The translations under genes and the position numbers were made by a program. From Rhodobacteraceae bacterium S2214 (GTDB lineage: Bacteria; Pseudomonadota; Alphaproteobacteria; Rhodobacterales; Rhodobacteraceae), in NCBI GenBank assembly GCA_025141675.1, contig CP081161.1, positions 496,001-560,000 of the forward strand: a DNA stretch of 64,000 nucleotides, in the 5' to 3' direction. The notes below the pieces were generated by a model, which saw nothing but the letters and a program-made list of their open reading frames with translations, was not told the DNA's origin and made no database searches. This document shows, piece after piece, positions 43,165-54,684 of the stretch (position 1 is the stretch's first letter; the number at the start of each line of letters is the position of its first letter).

Positions 43165-44892
43165 ATGACTAAAGTAGACAAAACCCACCTGCCAAGCCGC
43201 CATGTGACCGAAGGGCCATCGCGCGCCCCGCACCGGTCCTATTTTTATGCGATGGGTTTGGACGAAGAAGCGATTGCGCAGCCATGGGTTGGCGTCGCGA
43301 CATGCTGGAACGAAGCGGCCCCATGTAACATCGCCCTGAACCGTCAGGCGCAGTCTGTGAAGCTCGGCGTGAAAAAGGGTCTCGGCACCCCGCGCGAATT
43401 CACCACAATCACCGTGACCGACGGCATCGCGATGGGCCACGAAGGCATGCGGTCTTCGCTCGCGTCCCGCGAGGCGATTGCGGATACCGTTGAATTGACG
43501 ATGCGCGGACACTGCTATGACGCGCTTGTTGGTCTGGCTGGTTGCGACAAATCCCTGCCGGGTATGATGATGGCGATGGTGCGTTTGAACACGCCGTCTG
43601 TCTTTATTTACGGTGGGTCCATCCTTCCGGGCCGGTTGCACGGCAAAGACGTGACCGTGCAAGACGTATTCGAGGCCGTGGGTCAGCACCAAGCTGGCAA
43701 CATGTCCGACGCTGAATTGGAAGTTCTGGAACGCGTGGCCTGTCCATCTGCCGGTGCCTGTGGTGGCCAGTTTACGGCGAACACAATGGCCTGTGTGTCA
43801 GAGGCGATTGGCCTTGCGCTGATGAATTCGTCCGGTGCGCCTGCGCCATACGAATCCCGCGATCAATATGGTGTGGCTTCTGGTGAAGCCGTGATGAACC
43901 TGATCGCGAAAAACATCCGTGCGCGTGACGTTGTAACCCGCAAATCGCTCGAGAACGCGGCGCGTGTTGTGGCCTGTACCGGTGGTTCCACCAACGCTGG
44001 TCTGCACCTGCCTGCGATTGCGCATGAAGCTGGCATCGACTTCGATCTCTTCGACGTCTGCGACATCTTTAAAGACACGCCTTACTTCGTCGACCTGAAA
44101 CCAGGTGGTCAGTACGTCGCGAAAGACCTTTATGAAGCGGGCGGCGTTCCAGTCGTGATGAAGGAACTGCGCAAAGCGGGCCTGATCCACGAAGACTGCA
44201 TGACAGCATCTGGCCGTGAAATGGGCGAAGAACTCGACATGATCATGGGCGAAGCTGATGATCGCGTGATCTACCACATCGACAGCCCGCTGACGAAAAC
44301 CGGTGGTGTTGTTGGTCTGAAGGGCAACCTTGCGCCCGAAGGCGCCATCGTAAAGGTCGCTGGCATGGCAGAAGCGGAACAAGTCTTCTCTGGTCCTGCG
44401 CGTTGCTTCGAAAACGAAGAAGAAGCGTTCGCCGCTGTGAAAGCACGCAAATACGAAGAAGGCGAAGTTCTGGTCATCCGCAACGAAGGCCCAGCAGGTG
44501 GTCCGGGCATGCGCGAAATGCTGTCCACGACGGCTGCGCTTTCCGGTCAGGGCATGGGCAAGAAGGTCGCATTGATCACTGACGGTCGTTTCTCCGGTGC
44601 GACACGCGGGTTCTGCGTGGGCCACGTTGGGCCAGAAGCGGCACACGGCGGTCCAATCGCATTGCTGAAAGACGGCGACATGATCACCATGAACGCTGTG
44701 ACGGGTGAATTGTCCGTTGATCTGACAGACGAAGAACTTGCCGCACGTAAAGACGCATGGGCGGGTCCAAAGGAAACGATCTACGCATCCGGTGCGCTTT
44801 GGAAGTTCTCGCAACTCGTCGGGGCCACACGTTTTGGGGCGACGACCCATCCGGGCGCAAAGGCTGAAAAACACATCTACATGGATCTCTGA
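43165..44892 (+). CDS. ilvD: Dihydroxy-acid dehydratase
   Basis: This 575-residue enzyme follows the ribosome-binding site GGGAGG. It has the three cysteines that bind the iron-sulfur cluster: in [10 protein letters not shown] near residue 50, in AGCDKSLPG near 125, and in [10 protein letters not shown] near 195. The C-terminal motif GRFSGATRG contains the catalytic serine region. It dehydrates dihydroxy-acids in valine and isoleucine synthesis. A lipoprotein gene starts five bases later. Confidence 0.96.
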   Translation: MTKVDKTHLPSRHVTEGPSRAPHRSYFYAMGLDEEAIAQPWVGVATCWNEAAPCNIALNRQAQSVKLGVKKGLGTPREFTTITVTDGIAMGHEGMRSSLASREAIADTVELTMRGHCYDALVGLAGCDKSLPGMMMAMVRLNTPSVFIYGGSILPGRLHGKDVTVQDVFEAVGQHQAGNMSDAELEVLERVACPSAGACGGQFTANTMACVSEAIGLALMNSSGAPAPYESRDQYGVASGEAVMNLIAKNIRARDVVTRKSLENAARVVACTGGSTNAGLHLPAIAHEAGIDFDLFDVCDIFKDTPYFVDLKPGGQYVAKDLYEAGGVPVVMKELRKAGLIHEDCMTASGREMGEELDMIMGEADDRVIYHIDSPLTKTGGVVGLKGNLAPEGAIVKVAGMAEAEQVFSGPARCFENEEEAFAAVKARKYEEGEVLVIRNEGPAGGPGMREMLSTTAALSGQGMGKKVALITDGRFSGATRGFCVGHVGPEAAHGGPIALLKDGDMITMNAVTGELSVDLTDEELAARKDAWAGPKETIYASGALWKFSQLVGATRFGATTHPGAKAEKHIYMDL

Positions 44893-44897
44893 TCGCT

Positions 44898-45533
44898 GTG
44901 TTTTCGTTTGTAGGTAAGTATATTGTATTCGGCGCGGCCCTGCTGGTTGCGGGCTGCGCTGAAATTGGGTCACTGGGGGCGCCGACGCCTCCGACACCAG
45001 CACTGGCACTTTATGGTGGCGACGTGATCGCAGCCGTGCCTGAAGGGTATTGTATCGAAACCAAAGCCAGCAAACCGCGTAGCGGTTTTGCGGTAATGGT
45101 TGGCTGCGGCGTGATCGCGGGCACCAACGACAGGCCACGCCTGAACGGCTTTGCGACAGTTCAAGTCGGGCCTGCGGGATCAGCAATCGTGACAGAAGAC
45201 CCCGATGGGTTCGAGGCGTTTTTGTCAACGACCGCAGGTGAAACCCTGCTCAGCGTCAATGGCAATGCAAGCACGGTGTCTGTAGGCGGGGTCAAACAAA
45301 CCTCGGGTGCTGTGACTGTGCGGTTTGCGGATCAAGCGGCGCCACCTGTTGCGGGATTGCAGACGACCGAATGGCGTGCATTCGTTGACATCAAAGGACG
45401 GCTGACCACAATCGCCGTGCGGGGTATGGCCGAAACACCGTTGACCGCGTCACAAGGTCAAGCGCTTCTGGAAAGTGTGCTCGCGTCGATGCTTGCAAAC
45501 AACCAGATCGCAGAAACGGTTGCCGAAACCTGA
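44898..45533 (+). CDS. Lipoprotein of unknown function
   Basis: This 211-residue protein begins with GTG; the first 20 residues form a lipoprotein signal (YIVFGAALLVAGC) with a lipobox LVAGC and likely lipidated Cys at about residue 20. The mature part is rich in Ala, Thr and Gly and contains two further cysteines (GYCIE, VGCGV). Position right behind ilvD suggests co-transcription, but the link to amino-acid synthesis is unclear. No domain recognised. Confidence 0.78.
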   Translation: MFSFVGKYIVFGAALLVAGCAEIGSLGAPTPPTPALALYGGDVIAAVPEGYCIETKASKPRSGFAVMVGCGVIAGTNDRPRLNGFATVQVGPAGSAIVTEDPDGFEAFLSTTAGETLLSVNGNASTVSVGGVKQTSGAVTVRFADQAAPPVAGLQTTEWRAFVDIKGRLTTIAVRGMAETPLTASQGQALLESVLASMLANNQIAETVAET

Positions 45534-45600
45534 CAACGGTTTGCTTTTTGGAAACGGTTCGGCAGATAAAGAGTAAGACACCATCTGAAAAGGTCACAGT

Positions 45601-46374
45601 GTGGCGCATCAGCGATCAGGATTGTTAGATAAAATTGTTCACCGTCGTGCTTTGGCGCGCTGGAAAGCTGCTGCGCGTAATGCGGAACGGGCTGACCTGT
45701 CGACATTGCGTGAACAACGCAGCCGTGCGCGCCAACTGCGCGGCGCGGTTGATCAGGTCGTACATGTGGCGGAAAGCAGATTGGCCTTGCCGCGTGTAGG
45801 GTCCAACAACTTTGCCAAACCACCCAGCACCAAATGGTCGTGGCGACCTGCACTTTGGCGTGGTCCGATTTCACCCAGAGGGGCGACAGGTCTGCGCAAC
45901 GGGGACCACATCAGCGACGACATCAAGGTATTCCACGATTGCAAAGTGTCCGAAATGACATTGCGCCAGATCCGGAACACGCGCGAAGGGGATTTGGCAC
46001 CCTTCGGCTTGGAAATGGATGTATTGGGTTTCGACGGCAGTTTCCTGTCAGTGGCGATTGATTTGCCTGCGGACGCGGCTGACGGTCTACGCAAGCGTGA
46101 CATCGTGCGGGTCCAAGGATTGATCCGTACCGAACGCCCTGCGACGGTCTTTGCGCGGCTTAACATCAAATGCGGGCCGAATACCGAAAACCTCGTCCAA
46201 GAACTGCCGCTTCTTGACCGCGAGGTATCTGTCGATTTCGATCTGGCTTACGCTGATCTGAATGAAAACCGGATCGACGGCATGTGGCTAGACCTGATCA
46301 TCGAAGATCCGGCGATGAACCAACTGCGTATTCGGGATTTGACTTTCTGCCGCTATCCGCGCGCTGATCTATAA
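45601..46374 (+). CDS. DUF6478 family protein
   Basis: This 257-residue protein starts with GTG and has the DUF6478 pattern I know from Rhodobacteraceae: LLDKIVHRRALARWKAAARN at the N terminus, LALPRVGSNNFAKP, FHDCKVSEMTLRQIRNTREG and FARLNIKCGPNTENLVQELP. The function is unknown. The middle looks beta-rich. The next gene begins 12 bases later and is probably its partner. Confidence 0.82.
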   Translation: MAHQRSGLLDKIVHRRALARWKAAARNAERADLSTLREQRSRARQLRGAVDQVVHVAESRLALPRVGSNNFAKPPSTKWSWRPALWRGPISPRGATGLRNGDHISDDIKVFHDCKVSEMTLRQIRNTREGDLAPFGLEMDVLGFDGSFLSVAIDLPADAADGLRKRDIVRVQGLIRTERPATVFARLNIKCGPNTENLVQELPLLDREVSVDFDLAYADLNENRIDGMWLDLIIEDPAMNQLRIRDLTFCRYPRADL

Positions 46375-46386
46375 GGGAACGGTGGC

Positions 46387-46755
46387 ATGACTGATTACAC
46401 ACTGCTGAAAAACCGACTGCACGCGGGCGTCTGGGAAGGAACCCTGACCGGACCAAAGGACGCATCGCCGGTGCTGGTATTGCGCCATGACGATGAAATC
46501 GTGCCGGGACTAACGACTGAATTTTCCAGCGATGGCACATGGGTCGTGCGCGCACCTGTGCCTGCTGACCGGATCAACGACGACGTCCAGACCTACGTGA
46601 TTGTCGAAGAAAACAGCAACACGATCCTCAACAGCTTTACCATTTTTGCAGGCGACCAAATGGCAGATGCCCTGCAGGTCGAAGTTGATTTGTTGCGCGC
46701 CGAGCTAGATCTTCTCAAGCGGGCGTTCCGCAAGCACTGCGTCGAAACGGCCTGA
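46387..46755 (+). CDS. Protein of unknown function downstream of DUF6478
   Basis: This 122-residue protein has a beta-rich N-terminal half (VWEGTLTGPKDASPVLVLRH) and a C-terminal helix that looks like a short coiled coil (ADALQVEVDLLRAELDLLKR), ending in a cysteine (HCVETA). No family is known to me. It follows the DUF6478 gene closely and may form a complex with it. The stop is before the FadH-like gene with a gap of 119 bases. Confidence 0.75.
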   Translation: MTDYTLLKNRLHAGVWEGTLTGPKDASPVLVLRHDDEIVPGLTTEFSSDGTWVVRAPVPADRINDDVQTYVIVEENSNTILNSFTIFAGDQMADALQVEVDLLRAELDLLKRAFRKHCVETA

Positions 46756-46820
46756 AACCTTTCAACGCGGTTTTGCGAAGACGGCGCCGCGCGAAAAGAC
46801 GCAGGTGACGCGGCGTTTAG

Positions 46821-48902
<2,082 letters not shown>

Positions 48903-48905
48903 CGC

Positions 48906-49121
48906 ATGGCCAAAGCACCGGACCTTGATGAAGCAACCAAAAGCGAAGTGATCGAGATGGCTTTGTCCGATCACATTGCGTTTGCGGACATCAAGGCCCA
49001 GCACGGATTATCCGAAAAAGAGGTCAAGGCGGTGATGCGATCCGCCTTGAAAACCGGCAGTTACAAAGCGTGGCGCAAACGTGTGCGGACCTTCGGTGAC
49101 CGCCGCGAAAGCTATAAATAG
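48906..49121 (+). CDS. TIGR03643/DUF2805 family protein
   Basis: This 71-residue protein has the family pattern IEMALSDHIAFADIKAQHG and KEVKAVMRSALKTGSYKAWR, ending with a basic tail. It resembles a small helix-turn-helix domain but function is unknown. It lies four bases after the FadH-like gene. Confidence 0.85.
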   Translation: MAKAPDLDEATKSEVIEMALSDHIAFADIKAQHGLSEKEVKAVMRSALKTGSYKAWRKRVRTFGDRRESYK

Positions 49122-49260
49122 CATAAAAATATACGGAATCTGCGTTTCCGATCTTGCTACAAAACTATGCAATACCCCGTTATTGTCAGGCCATCGTCCC
49201 ATTCCTGCCCGATTTCAGGGGCAAAAGGTTGCTTGTAAGTAGCCAGAATGAGGATCGCGT

Positions 49261-50169
49261 ATGGATCGCCTGACAGAAATGGAAGCCTTTGCCACGGTCG
49301 TAGACCAGGGTGGTTTCACAGACGCGGCCAAAAAGATGGGGATTTCCAAATCCGCTGTCTCAAAGCACGTATCTTCTTTGGAAGCCCGCCTTGGTGCGCG
49401 GCTTTTGAACCGGACGACCCGCAGGGTTAGCCCGACCGAGATTGGTCTGGCCTACTACGACCGCGCCCGCCGCGTTCTGAATGATGCTGGCGAAGCCGAT
49501 GCGCTTGTCACGTCAATGCAATCCGCACCCTCTGGCTTGTTGCGGATTTCCGTTGCGACAGACTTCGGCGTGAACCATTTGTCCCCTGTTTTGGGCGAAT
49601 TCCTGTCTGAATTCTCGGACATCACGGTCAACATGGTGCTGAACAACCGCTACGTTGAACTTATCTCTGAAGGCTTCGACATGGCCGTTCGGATCGGCGA
49701 ACTGGAAGACAGCACACTGCGTGCCCGCAAGTTGACTGAAACGTCCAAACGGATGATTGCGTCACCTGCTTACTTTGAACAATACGGTCGTCCTGAAAAG
49801 ATCGACGATCTGAACGAACACAAACTGCTGCACTATTCCAACCAAGCCAACTCGGCTGTTTGGAAACTGACAGCGCCGTCTGGCGAAAAACGCCAAGTCC
49901 GCACTGCTGGTTGGCTGACAGTGAACGACGGTCAATCCCTGCTGAACGCCTGTATCGGTGGGCTGGGTATCGCTTACCTGCCAAGCTTCCTTTACGCTGA
50001 CGCGATGGCGCAAGGTCTGGTCGAAGTCGCGATCCCTGATCTGCCCGTCGAAACTCAAGGTGTCTACGCGGTTTATCCGCCAGGCCGTTTCACACAGCCG
50101 AAAGTGCGCGCTTTCATCGACTTCCTTGTCCATTCGTTTGCGGACAAAGGCCCGGACAACTGGAAGTAA
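49261..50169 (+). CDS. LysR family transcriptional regulator
   Basis: This 302-residue protein has an N-terminal helix-turn-helix (GGFTDAAKKMGISKSAVSKH) and a LysR effector domain. The opening MDRLTEMEAFATVVDQGGFT puts it in the large CrgA/AaeR-type group. The target is not evident. It could act on the FadH-like cluster just upstream or elsewhere. A strong terminator follows. Confidence 0.9.
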   Translation: MDRLTEMEAFATVVDQGGFTDAAKKMGISKSAVSKHVSSLEARLGARLLNRTTRRVSPTEIGLAYYDRARRVLNDAGEADALVTSMQSAPSGLLRISVATDFGVNHLSPVLGEFLSEFSDITVNMVLNNRYVELISEGFDMAVRIGELEDSTLRARKLTETSKRMIASPAYFEQYGRPEKIDDLNEHKLLHYSNQANSAVWKLTAPSGEKRQVRTAGWLTVNDGQSLLNACIGGLGIAYLPSFLYADAMAQGLVEVAIPDLPVETQGVYAVYPPGRFTQPKVRAFIDFLVHSFADKGPDNWK

Positions 50170-50204
50170 ACCAAATTTCCCCCCGGTGTTACACACCATA
50201 CCTA

Positions 50205-50239
50205 GGCGCTACTTCCCCTCCCGAAGTAGCGCCTTTTTT
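50205..50239 (+). terminator. Rho-independent terminator after the LysR gene
   Basis: A ten-pair stem (ggcgctactt / aagtagcgcc), nine-base loop and six T. Confidence 0.92.
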
Positions 50240-50359
50240 CTGTTTGAAGTTGATTGGTTAGCGGTCATTCGGGAATTGACGGGCTCAGGATCCGTTTCTA
50301 TGGTGGTATGCACGTTATGATTGTGGTCTCGCAATTCTGGACGCGCATAAAATAGACCG

Positions 50360-52051
50360 ATGATGGAAAGGGCTTTGATGAAGTCTAGCGAAGCCTACGG
50401 CAGACGCCGTGACCCTTGGATAGTTGCGTTTGTTTTCGCGATATCAATGGCCGCAACTCTGGCGCTGACGCTGTATGAAAAACAGCGAAACTTTCAAACA
50501 GGCCTGATCCGGTTCGAACAGGAAACCGGCGTAATCGAAACCAGCCTGCGCACAACTTTTGACGCCTATGCACAGGTCCTACGCAGTGGTGTGGCACTGT
50601 TTGAAGCGACCGAAAACGTTGATCGGACCGTTTGGCAGGATTACGTTTCAAACCTCAAGCTCGAAGAAAATTATCCCGGTATTCAGGGTCTTAGCTTCAA
50701 CGCCATTTTGCATAACCGTGCAGAAGTGGACGCATTGGTTGCTGATGTTCAGGCGAAAGACTGGGCTGAATTCGATCTCAGGCCCGATGGCGAACGTCCT
50801 ATTTATGCGCCGATTTTGTATCTGGAACCTTTTATCGGACGCAATCGGCCCGCGTTGGGATTTGATATTTATTCGGAAACGAACCGACGAGCAGCCGTCG
50901 ATCGGGCGCTTCTGCTGGGTGAACCTAGCATGACGTCAAAAATCACGTTGGTGCAGGACGACGAAAGCCTGAACGACGAAACGAAAGCTGGCGTTTTGGT
51001 CGTTTTGCCGATCTTTGATCGCACAACCACAGCGATGGCAACGCAACGCGAGAAAGCCAAAGGTTTGATCGTCAGCGTCTTCCGTATCAAGGATTTGATG
51101 GAAACCATCCTGAAGGCCAATTTCGATGGCGAAGGGCTTTACCGCAAAGATGTCAGCCTGTTCGAAGTGACCCCCGAAGGTGAACTGCTTTCAATGTATC
51201 AGGACGTGCCTGAACCGGATCACACACCGGTCTTCGCATCTGAAAACACCTTTTCAATGTATGGCAAAACGTGGCGGTTGATGGCGACATCCACCAGCGT
51301 GTTTGAAAAGGCCACCGCACTGAACAGCCACATCATTGTTCTGCTGACGGGTGTATTGATGTCCATGCTTCTGACGTTTCTGGTTTGGGGGCAGGCGGTG
51401 CGTAACCGTGAAAGCCAGCGGGCAGCGGATGCATTGGCGAAGGGGAATGCGCAAATTGCCTTGTTAATGAAAGAGGTGAACCACCGCTCCAAGAACCTGC
51501 TCAGCTTGATCCAAGCCATCGCGCGCCAGACCAGCGCCAGCAACCCGCAAGATTTTTCAAAATCGTTTTCCCGTCGGCTGACGTCGTTGTCCGCGAGCCA
51601 GGATTTGCTGGTGCGCAACAATTGGGAAGACGTCGATTTACAGGATTTGATCACGTCGCAGCTTGGGCATTTCAAGGATTTGATTGGATCCCGTATTTTG
51701 TTGACCGGACCGAAAACGTTGCTGAACGCTGCGAATGCGCAAACGATCAGTATGGCGATCCACGAATTGGCCACCAACGCGACCAAATATGGTGCCCTGT
51801 CGAATGATGTCGGGGTGGTGAACGTCGACTGGACCACTACGGGAACCGGCCCCCAAGCCATGTTTGAACTGCACTGGGTCGAAAGCGGTGGACCGCCGGT
51901 CGTGGCACCTGAAACGAAAGGGTTCGGTTCCAAAGTCACCGGAACAATGGTTAAACTGTCGTTAGAAGGCGAAATCGAAACAAGATTTCAGCCCGAAGGG
52001 TTTGAATGGCACCTCGCGTGTCCCGCATCCAGTTTGGCTAAGTTGGACTAG
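50360..52051 (+). CDS. CHASE domain sensor histidine kinase, HWE family
   Basis: This 563-residue protein has a first membrane helix (about 23-40), a periplasmic CHASE domain (about 65-290; note TFDAYAQVLRSGVALFE and PILYLEPF), a second helix (about 323-343) and an HWE kinase core. The phosphoacceptor region is KEVNHRSKNLLSLIQAIARQ, the ATP-binding N-box is IHELATNATKYGALS, and the HWE signature reads HWVESGG. A start at the second Met (50378) is equally likely. A single-domain regulator follows 31 bases later. Confidence 0.92.
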   Translation: MMERALMKSSEAYGRRRDPWIVAFVFAISMAATLALTLYEKQRNFQTGLIRFEQETGVIETSLRTTFDAYAQVLRSGVALFEATENVDRTVWQDYVSNLKLEENYPGIQGLSFNAILHNRAEVDALVADVQAKDWAEFDLRPDGERPIYAPILYLEPFIGRNRPALGFDIYSETNRRAAVDRALLLGEPSMTSKITLVQDDESLNDETKAGVLVVLPIFDRTTTAMATQREKAKGLIVSVFRIKDLMETILKANFDGEGLYRKDVSLFEVTPEGELLSMYQDVPEPDHTPVFASENTFSMYGKTWRLMATSTSVFEKATALNSHIIVLLTGVLMSMLLTFLVWGQAVRNRESQRAADALAKGNAQIALLMKEVNHRSKNLLSLIQAIARQTSASNPQDFSKSFSRRLTSLSASQDLLVRNNWEDVDLQDLITSQLGHFKDLIGSRILLTGPKTLLNAANAQTISMAIHELATNATKYGALSNDVGVVNVDWTTTGTGPQAMFELHWVESGGPPVVAPETKGFGSKVTGTMVKLSLEGEIETRFQPEGFEWHLACPASSLAKLD

Positions 52052-52082
52052 AAATGGCTGTATCGGTATTTGGGTTGGTGTT

Positions 52083-52424
52083 TTGACGAAACGTATCTTG
52101 ATTGTCGAAGACGATGTCCTTTTGGGGCTCGATTTGGCTGAACAGCTTGAAGCATCCGGTTTCGAAGTCATCGGCCCCTGTATTTCTGCCGCTCAGGCAT
52201 TGGTAGCCTTCGAAAAAGAAGGATGCGATGCGGCGGTTCTGGACATCAATTTGGGGCACGGGACGTCAGAACCGGTCGCACAACGCCTTCAATCGCTCTC
52301 GATCCCCTTTGTCGTGGCGTCGGGGTATTCCGATGATCAATGGCCGCAGGTGTTTCGGGGGCAAGCATCCGTCACAAAACCATTTCAGGCGGAAGATCTC
52401 GTTGATCTGTTGACCGCCGTTTAG
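52083..52424 (+). CDS. Single-domain response regulator
   Basis: This 113-residue receiver domain starts at a TTG codon (LTKRILIVEDDVLLGLDLAE), the only in-frame start at the family's position. The phosphoacceptor Asp is in AAVLDINLG, with FVVASGYSDD and SVTKPF as the switch and lysine motifs. The FVxASGY form resembles the alphaproteobacterial FATGUY type that works with HWE kinases. It is very probably the partner of the kinase upstream. It has no output domain. Confidence 0.85.
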   Translation: MTKRILIVEDDVLLGLDLAEQLEASGFEVIGPCISAAQALVAFEKEGCDAAVLDINLGHGTSEPVAQRLQSLSIPFVVASGYSDDQWPQVFRGQASVTKPFQAEDLVDLLTAV

Positions 52425-52428
52425 GGGA

Positions 52429-53391
52429 TCACTTGGCCTCTGTGCTGGTCACAATCGCTTCGACCCTGCGGTTCGCATCGCGGCCAGCTTCGGTCAGATT
52501 GCTGCCAACCGGTGACAGATACCCCATTCCCTCTGCCGCTAATTGGCGACCCGGAATGCCGTAGCTGTCGATCAGGCGTTGCCTAACCGCGCGGGCGCGT
52601 CGTTTGGATAGGCCGATGTTTCCTTCCAACGATCCTGCGGAATCGGTGTGGCCCACTAAAGCGATCTGCAAATCAGGGTGCGCGCGCAGGTAAGCAGCAA
52701 GCGTTTCAAGCGACGCATAAGGCCCATCCGCCAAATCGGACGATCCGGGAACAAAGCTAAGATCGGTCAGCACCGCGCGGCCAATCTGGGTCAGCGCCGT
52801 GGCCATATCTGTAGGTGGTGCGCTGTTGGCAGAACTGGACGATGGTGCGGTGGCGGCGACAACGGAACTGCCCCGACTGGAAACGCGCCCCAGATCGCCG
52901 TCGTTCGAAACACGGTCAATCTGGACATAGGCCGCCCGCGCGATTTGGCTGATAAGCAGGACGGTATGTTCCGGCCCTTTGTCACCATCCTTGAAACCCG
53001 CCCAGTACCTGAAATCGCCTAGGTTTACCTGCATGTCAGGCGGCGGCAGCACGTCCAACGCAAAGCGAAAATCAAATCCGCCACAAGCGTCACCCTCGCA
53101 GGTGAAAATTTCTGTGTACCCATCGGCCAACAATTGATCGCGAAGCGGCTGCAAGATTTGCAACGTGGTCAGTCCCGCCACCGAGATCTTCCAAGCACCC
53201 TGCGCAACTGTGCCTTCTGCAATGGCATTGGGGACGGCACCGTCTGCCCATGGTCCGGTCGCAATCATCAACGTGTTCGGTGCACCTGCTTCTTGATAGG
53301 TGACAACAGCGTTCCCCGGTAGCCGCAAATCTTGCGCTGCCGCGAGGCAAGGCAGGCATAACACAGCAAGAAGGGGAACGGCACGGATCAT
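52429..53391 (-). CDS. OmpA family outer-membrane protein
   Basis: This 320-residue protein has a signal peptide (IRAVPLLAVLCLPCLAAAQ), a beta-rich N-terminal part, a Ser/Ala-rich linker (about 175-195), and a C-terminal OmpA-like peptidoglycan-binding domain (IALVGHTDSAGSLEGNIGLS, NRRVEAIV). The N-terminal part is not the usual eight-stranded OmpA barrel. It overlaps the peroxidase-like gene by four bases. Confidence 0.9.
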   Translation of the reverse strand: MIRAVPLLAVLCLPCLAAAQDLRLPGNAVVTYQEAGAPNTLMIATGPWADGAVPNAIAEGTVAQGAWKISVAGLTTLQILQPLRDQLLADGYTEIFTCEGDACGGFDFRFALDVLPPPDMQVNLGDFRYWAGFKDGDKGPEHTVLLISQIARAAYVQIDRVSNDGDLGRVSSRGSSVVAATAPSSSSANSAPPTDMATALTQIGRAVLTDLSFVPGSSDLADGPYASLETLAAYLRAHPDLQIALVGHTDSAGSLEGNIGLSKRRARAVRQRLIDSYGIPGRQLAAEGMGYLSPVGSNLTEAGRDANRRVEAIVTSTEAK

Positions 53392-53954
53392 CGTGACTGG
53401 CTGTGATACCCGTCATTCGGGCGCATATCGGTGGCCGACGCCACACGGTTTGTCATGTTGAAAAAGCCAGCAACATTCGCGATGTCCCAAATATCACGAT
53501 CCGTAAAACCGACAGTGCGCAACGCGTCGCGGTCTTCTTCGACGATCGTCGCGCTCGCCATAGTGATCTTTTCCGCAAACAGGCACATGGCCGTTTGGCG
53601 GGCGTCCAGATCAGCAACGCGCCAGTTCATCACCAGCATCTCGCCCAGTTTGGGATCACCGGATAATTCGCGTACAGCGGCACCATGCGCGGTCAGGCAA
53701 TAGAAACATTTGTTGATCGACGACACGACCACGGCAATCATCTCGCGTTCCAGCTTGGTCAAGCCGCTGTCTGCAAGCATCAGGTCGTTATAAAGCGTCG
53801 TAAAGGCGTTCAATTTGTCGATATCGAACGCATAGGCCTGCAACACATTCGGGATCATGCCCAGTTTGTCTTGGCAGATGTCGAAATATTTCTGGGTGTC
53901 TGCGGGCAACGGGTCAACCATCGGAAGATCAAGGGCAGTCACTTTGTCGGTCAT
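53388..53954 (-). CDS. AhpD-like peroxidase-related / carboxymuconolactone decarboxylase family protein
   Basis: This 188-residue protein has the AhpD-type motif NKCFYCLTAHGAAVRE with CxxC and a following histidine, typical of peroxidase-related enzymes (TIGR01926). The ATG at 53954 gives a protein of normal length. It likely uses the cysteine pair for thiol-dependent peroxide reduction. Its neighbours are an OmpA protein and a GNAT gene; the link is unclear. Confidence 0.88.
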   Translation of the reverse strand: MTDKVTALDLPMVDPLPADTQKYFDICQDKLGMIPNVLQAYAFDIDKLNAFTTLYNDLMLADSGLTKLEREMIAVVVSSINKCFYCLTAHGAAVRELSGDPKLGEMLVMNWRVADLDARQTAMCLFAEKITMASATIVEEDRDALRTVGFTDRDIWDIANVAGFFNMTNRVASATDMRPNDGYHSQSR

Positions 53955-53958
53955 GTAT

Positions 53959-54684
53959 TCAGTCCGGTTTGATACGATAGTGGTACTGTCCCACAACCTG
54001 CATCCCGAGGGAAGTGTAGAGCGCATTTGCTCCGGTGTTCCCCGCCACAGCGGCCAAAGTGAACCACTTTGCACCCTGCGATTGCCCCCAAATGGCGCTG
54101 GCACGGGTCAAATTCGCGGCAAGTCCCTGTCGACGGTCGTTTTGCAGCACCTCAAGCGAATGCAGCATCGTGCAATCATGCGCGACACCCGCAAAGGCGG
54201 TGCCTGCGGGGCGATCATTCACGCGCCCCAGAAATGTCGCCTTCGGACAATCCGCGCGTTCCATCACGGCTAATCTGGCCGGACCCGTCCCGCCTTCCGC
54301 CCAAATCTCGCGTTGGGTGGCAAGCGGCGGCCAGACCTGAAAACTGGTCACGGGCGGGGGCTTCACATCCGTGATGTCGGCCGATGGTATCGCGTATAAA
54401 AGCGTAGTGTCTTTTGCGACGTAGCCCGCGCTATCCAGATAAGCCGCCAAAGCATCATCACCGGGCCTGATCATGAACAGCGGGACCTGACCAAGCGCGC
54501 ACATCGCGTCCTCTGCGCCCGCGATCTGTGTCGGATCGAATGCACCGACCGTTGTCGCGGCACTGACACGTTGGCCGCCGCCCTTGCCTTCGCGAATGGT
54601 GAAGCCCGGCACAGCGGATTTCGCAGCAGCTGGCCATGTTACATCAAGTGCATCGCAAACGGTCTGGGCATCGGGCAGGTTCAT
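53959..54684 (-). CDS. GNAT family N-acetyltransferase
   Basis: This 241-residue protein has a C-terminal GNAT domain: LEVLQNDRRQGLAANLTRAS with the acetyl-CoA loop RRQGLA and the motif NTGANALYTSLGM. The first 100 residues are a less conserved arm. The start overlaps the stop of the CinA-like gene by four bases. The acetyl acceptor is unknown. Confidence 0.87.
   Translation of the reverse strand: MNLPDAQTVCDALDVTWPAAAKSAVPGFTIREGKGGGQRVSAATTVGAFDPTQIAGAEDAMCALGQVPLFMIRPGDDALAAYLDSAGYVAKDTTLLYAIPSADITDVKPPPVTSFQVWPPLATQREIWAEGGTGPARLAVMERADCPKATFLGRVNDRPAGTAFAGVAHDCTMLHSLEVLQNDRRQGLAANLTRASAIWGQSQGAKWFTLAAVAGNTGANALYTSLGMQVVGQYHYRIKPD

Noticed and set aside
43798..45228. 476-residue open frame on the minus strand
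   Set aside because: Antisense to ilvD and the lipoprotein; Phe/His-rich shadow composition, no motif.
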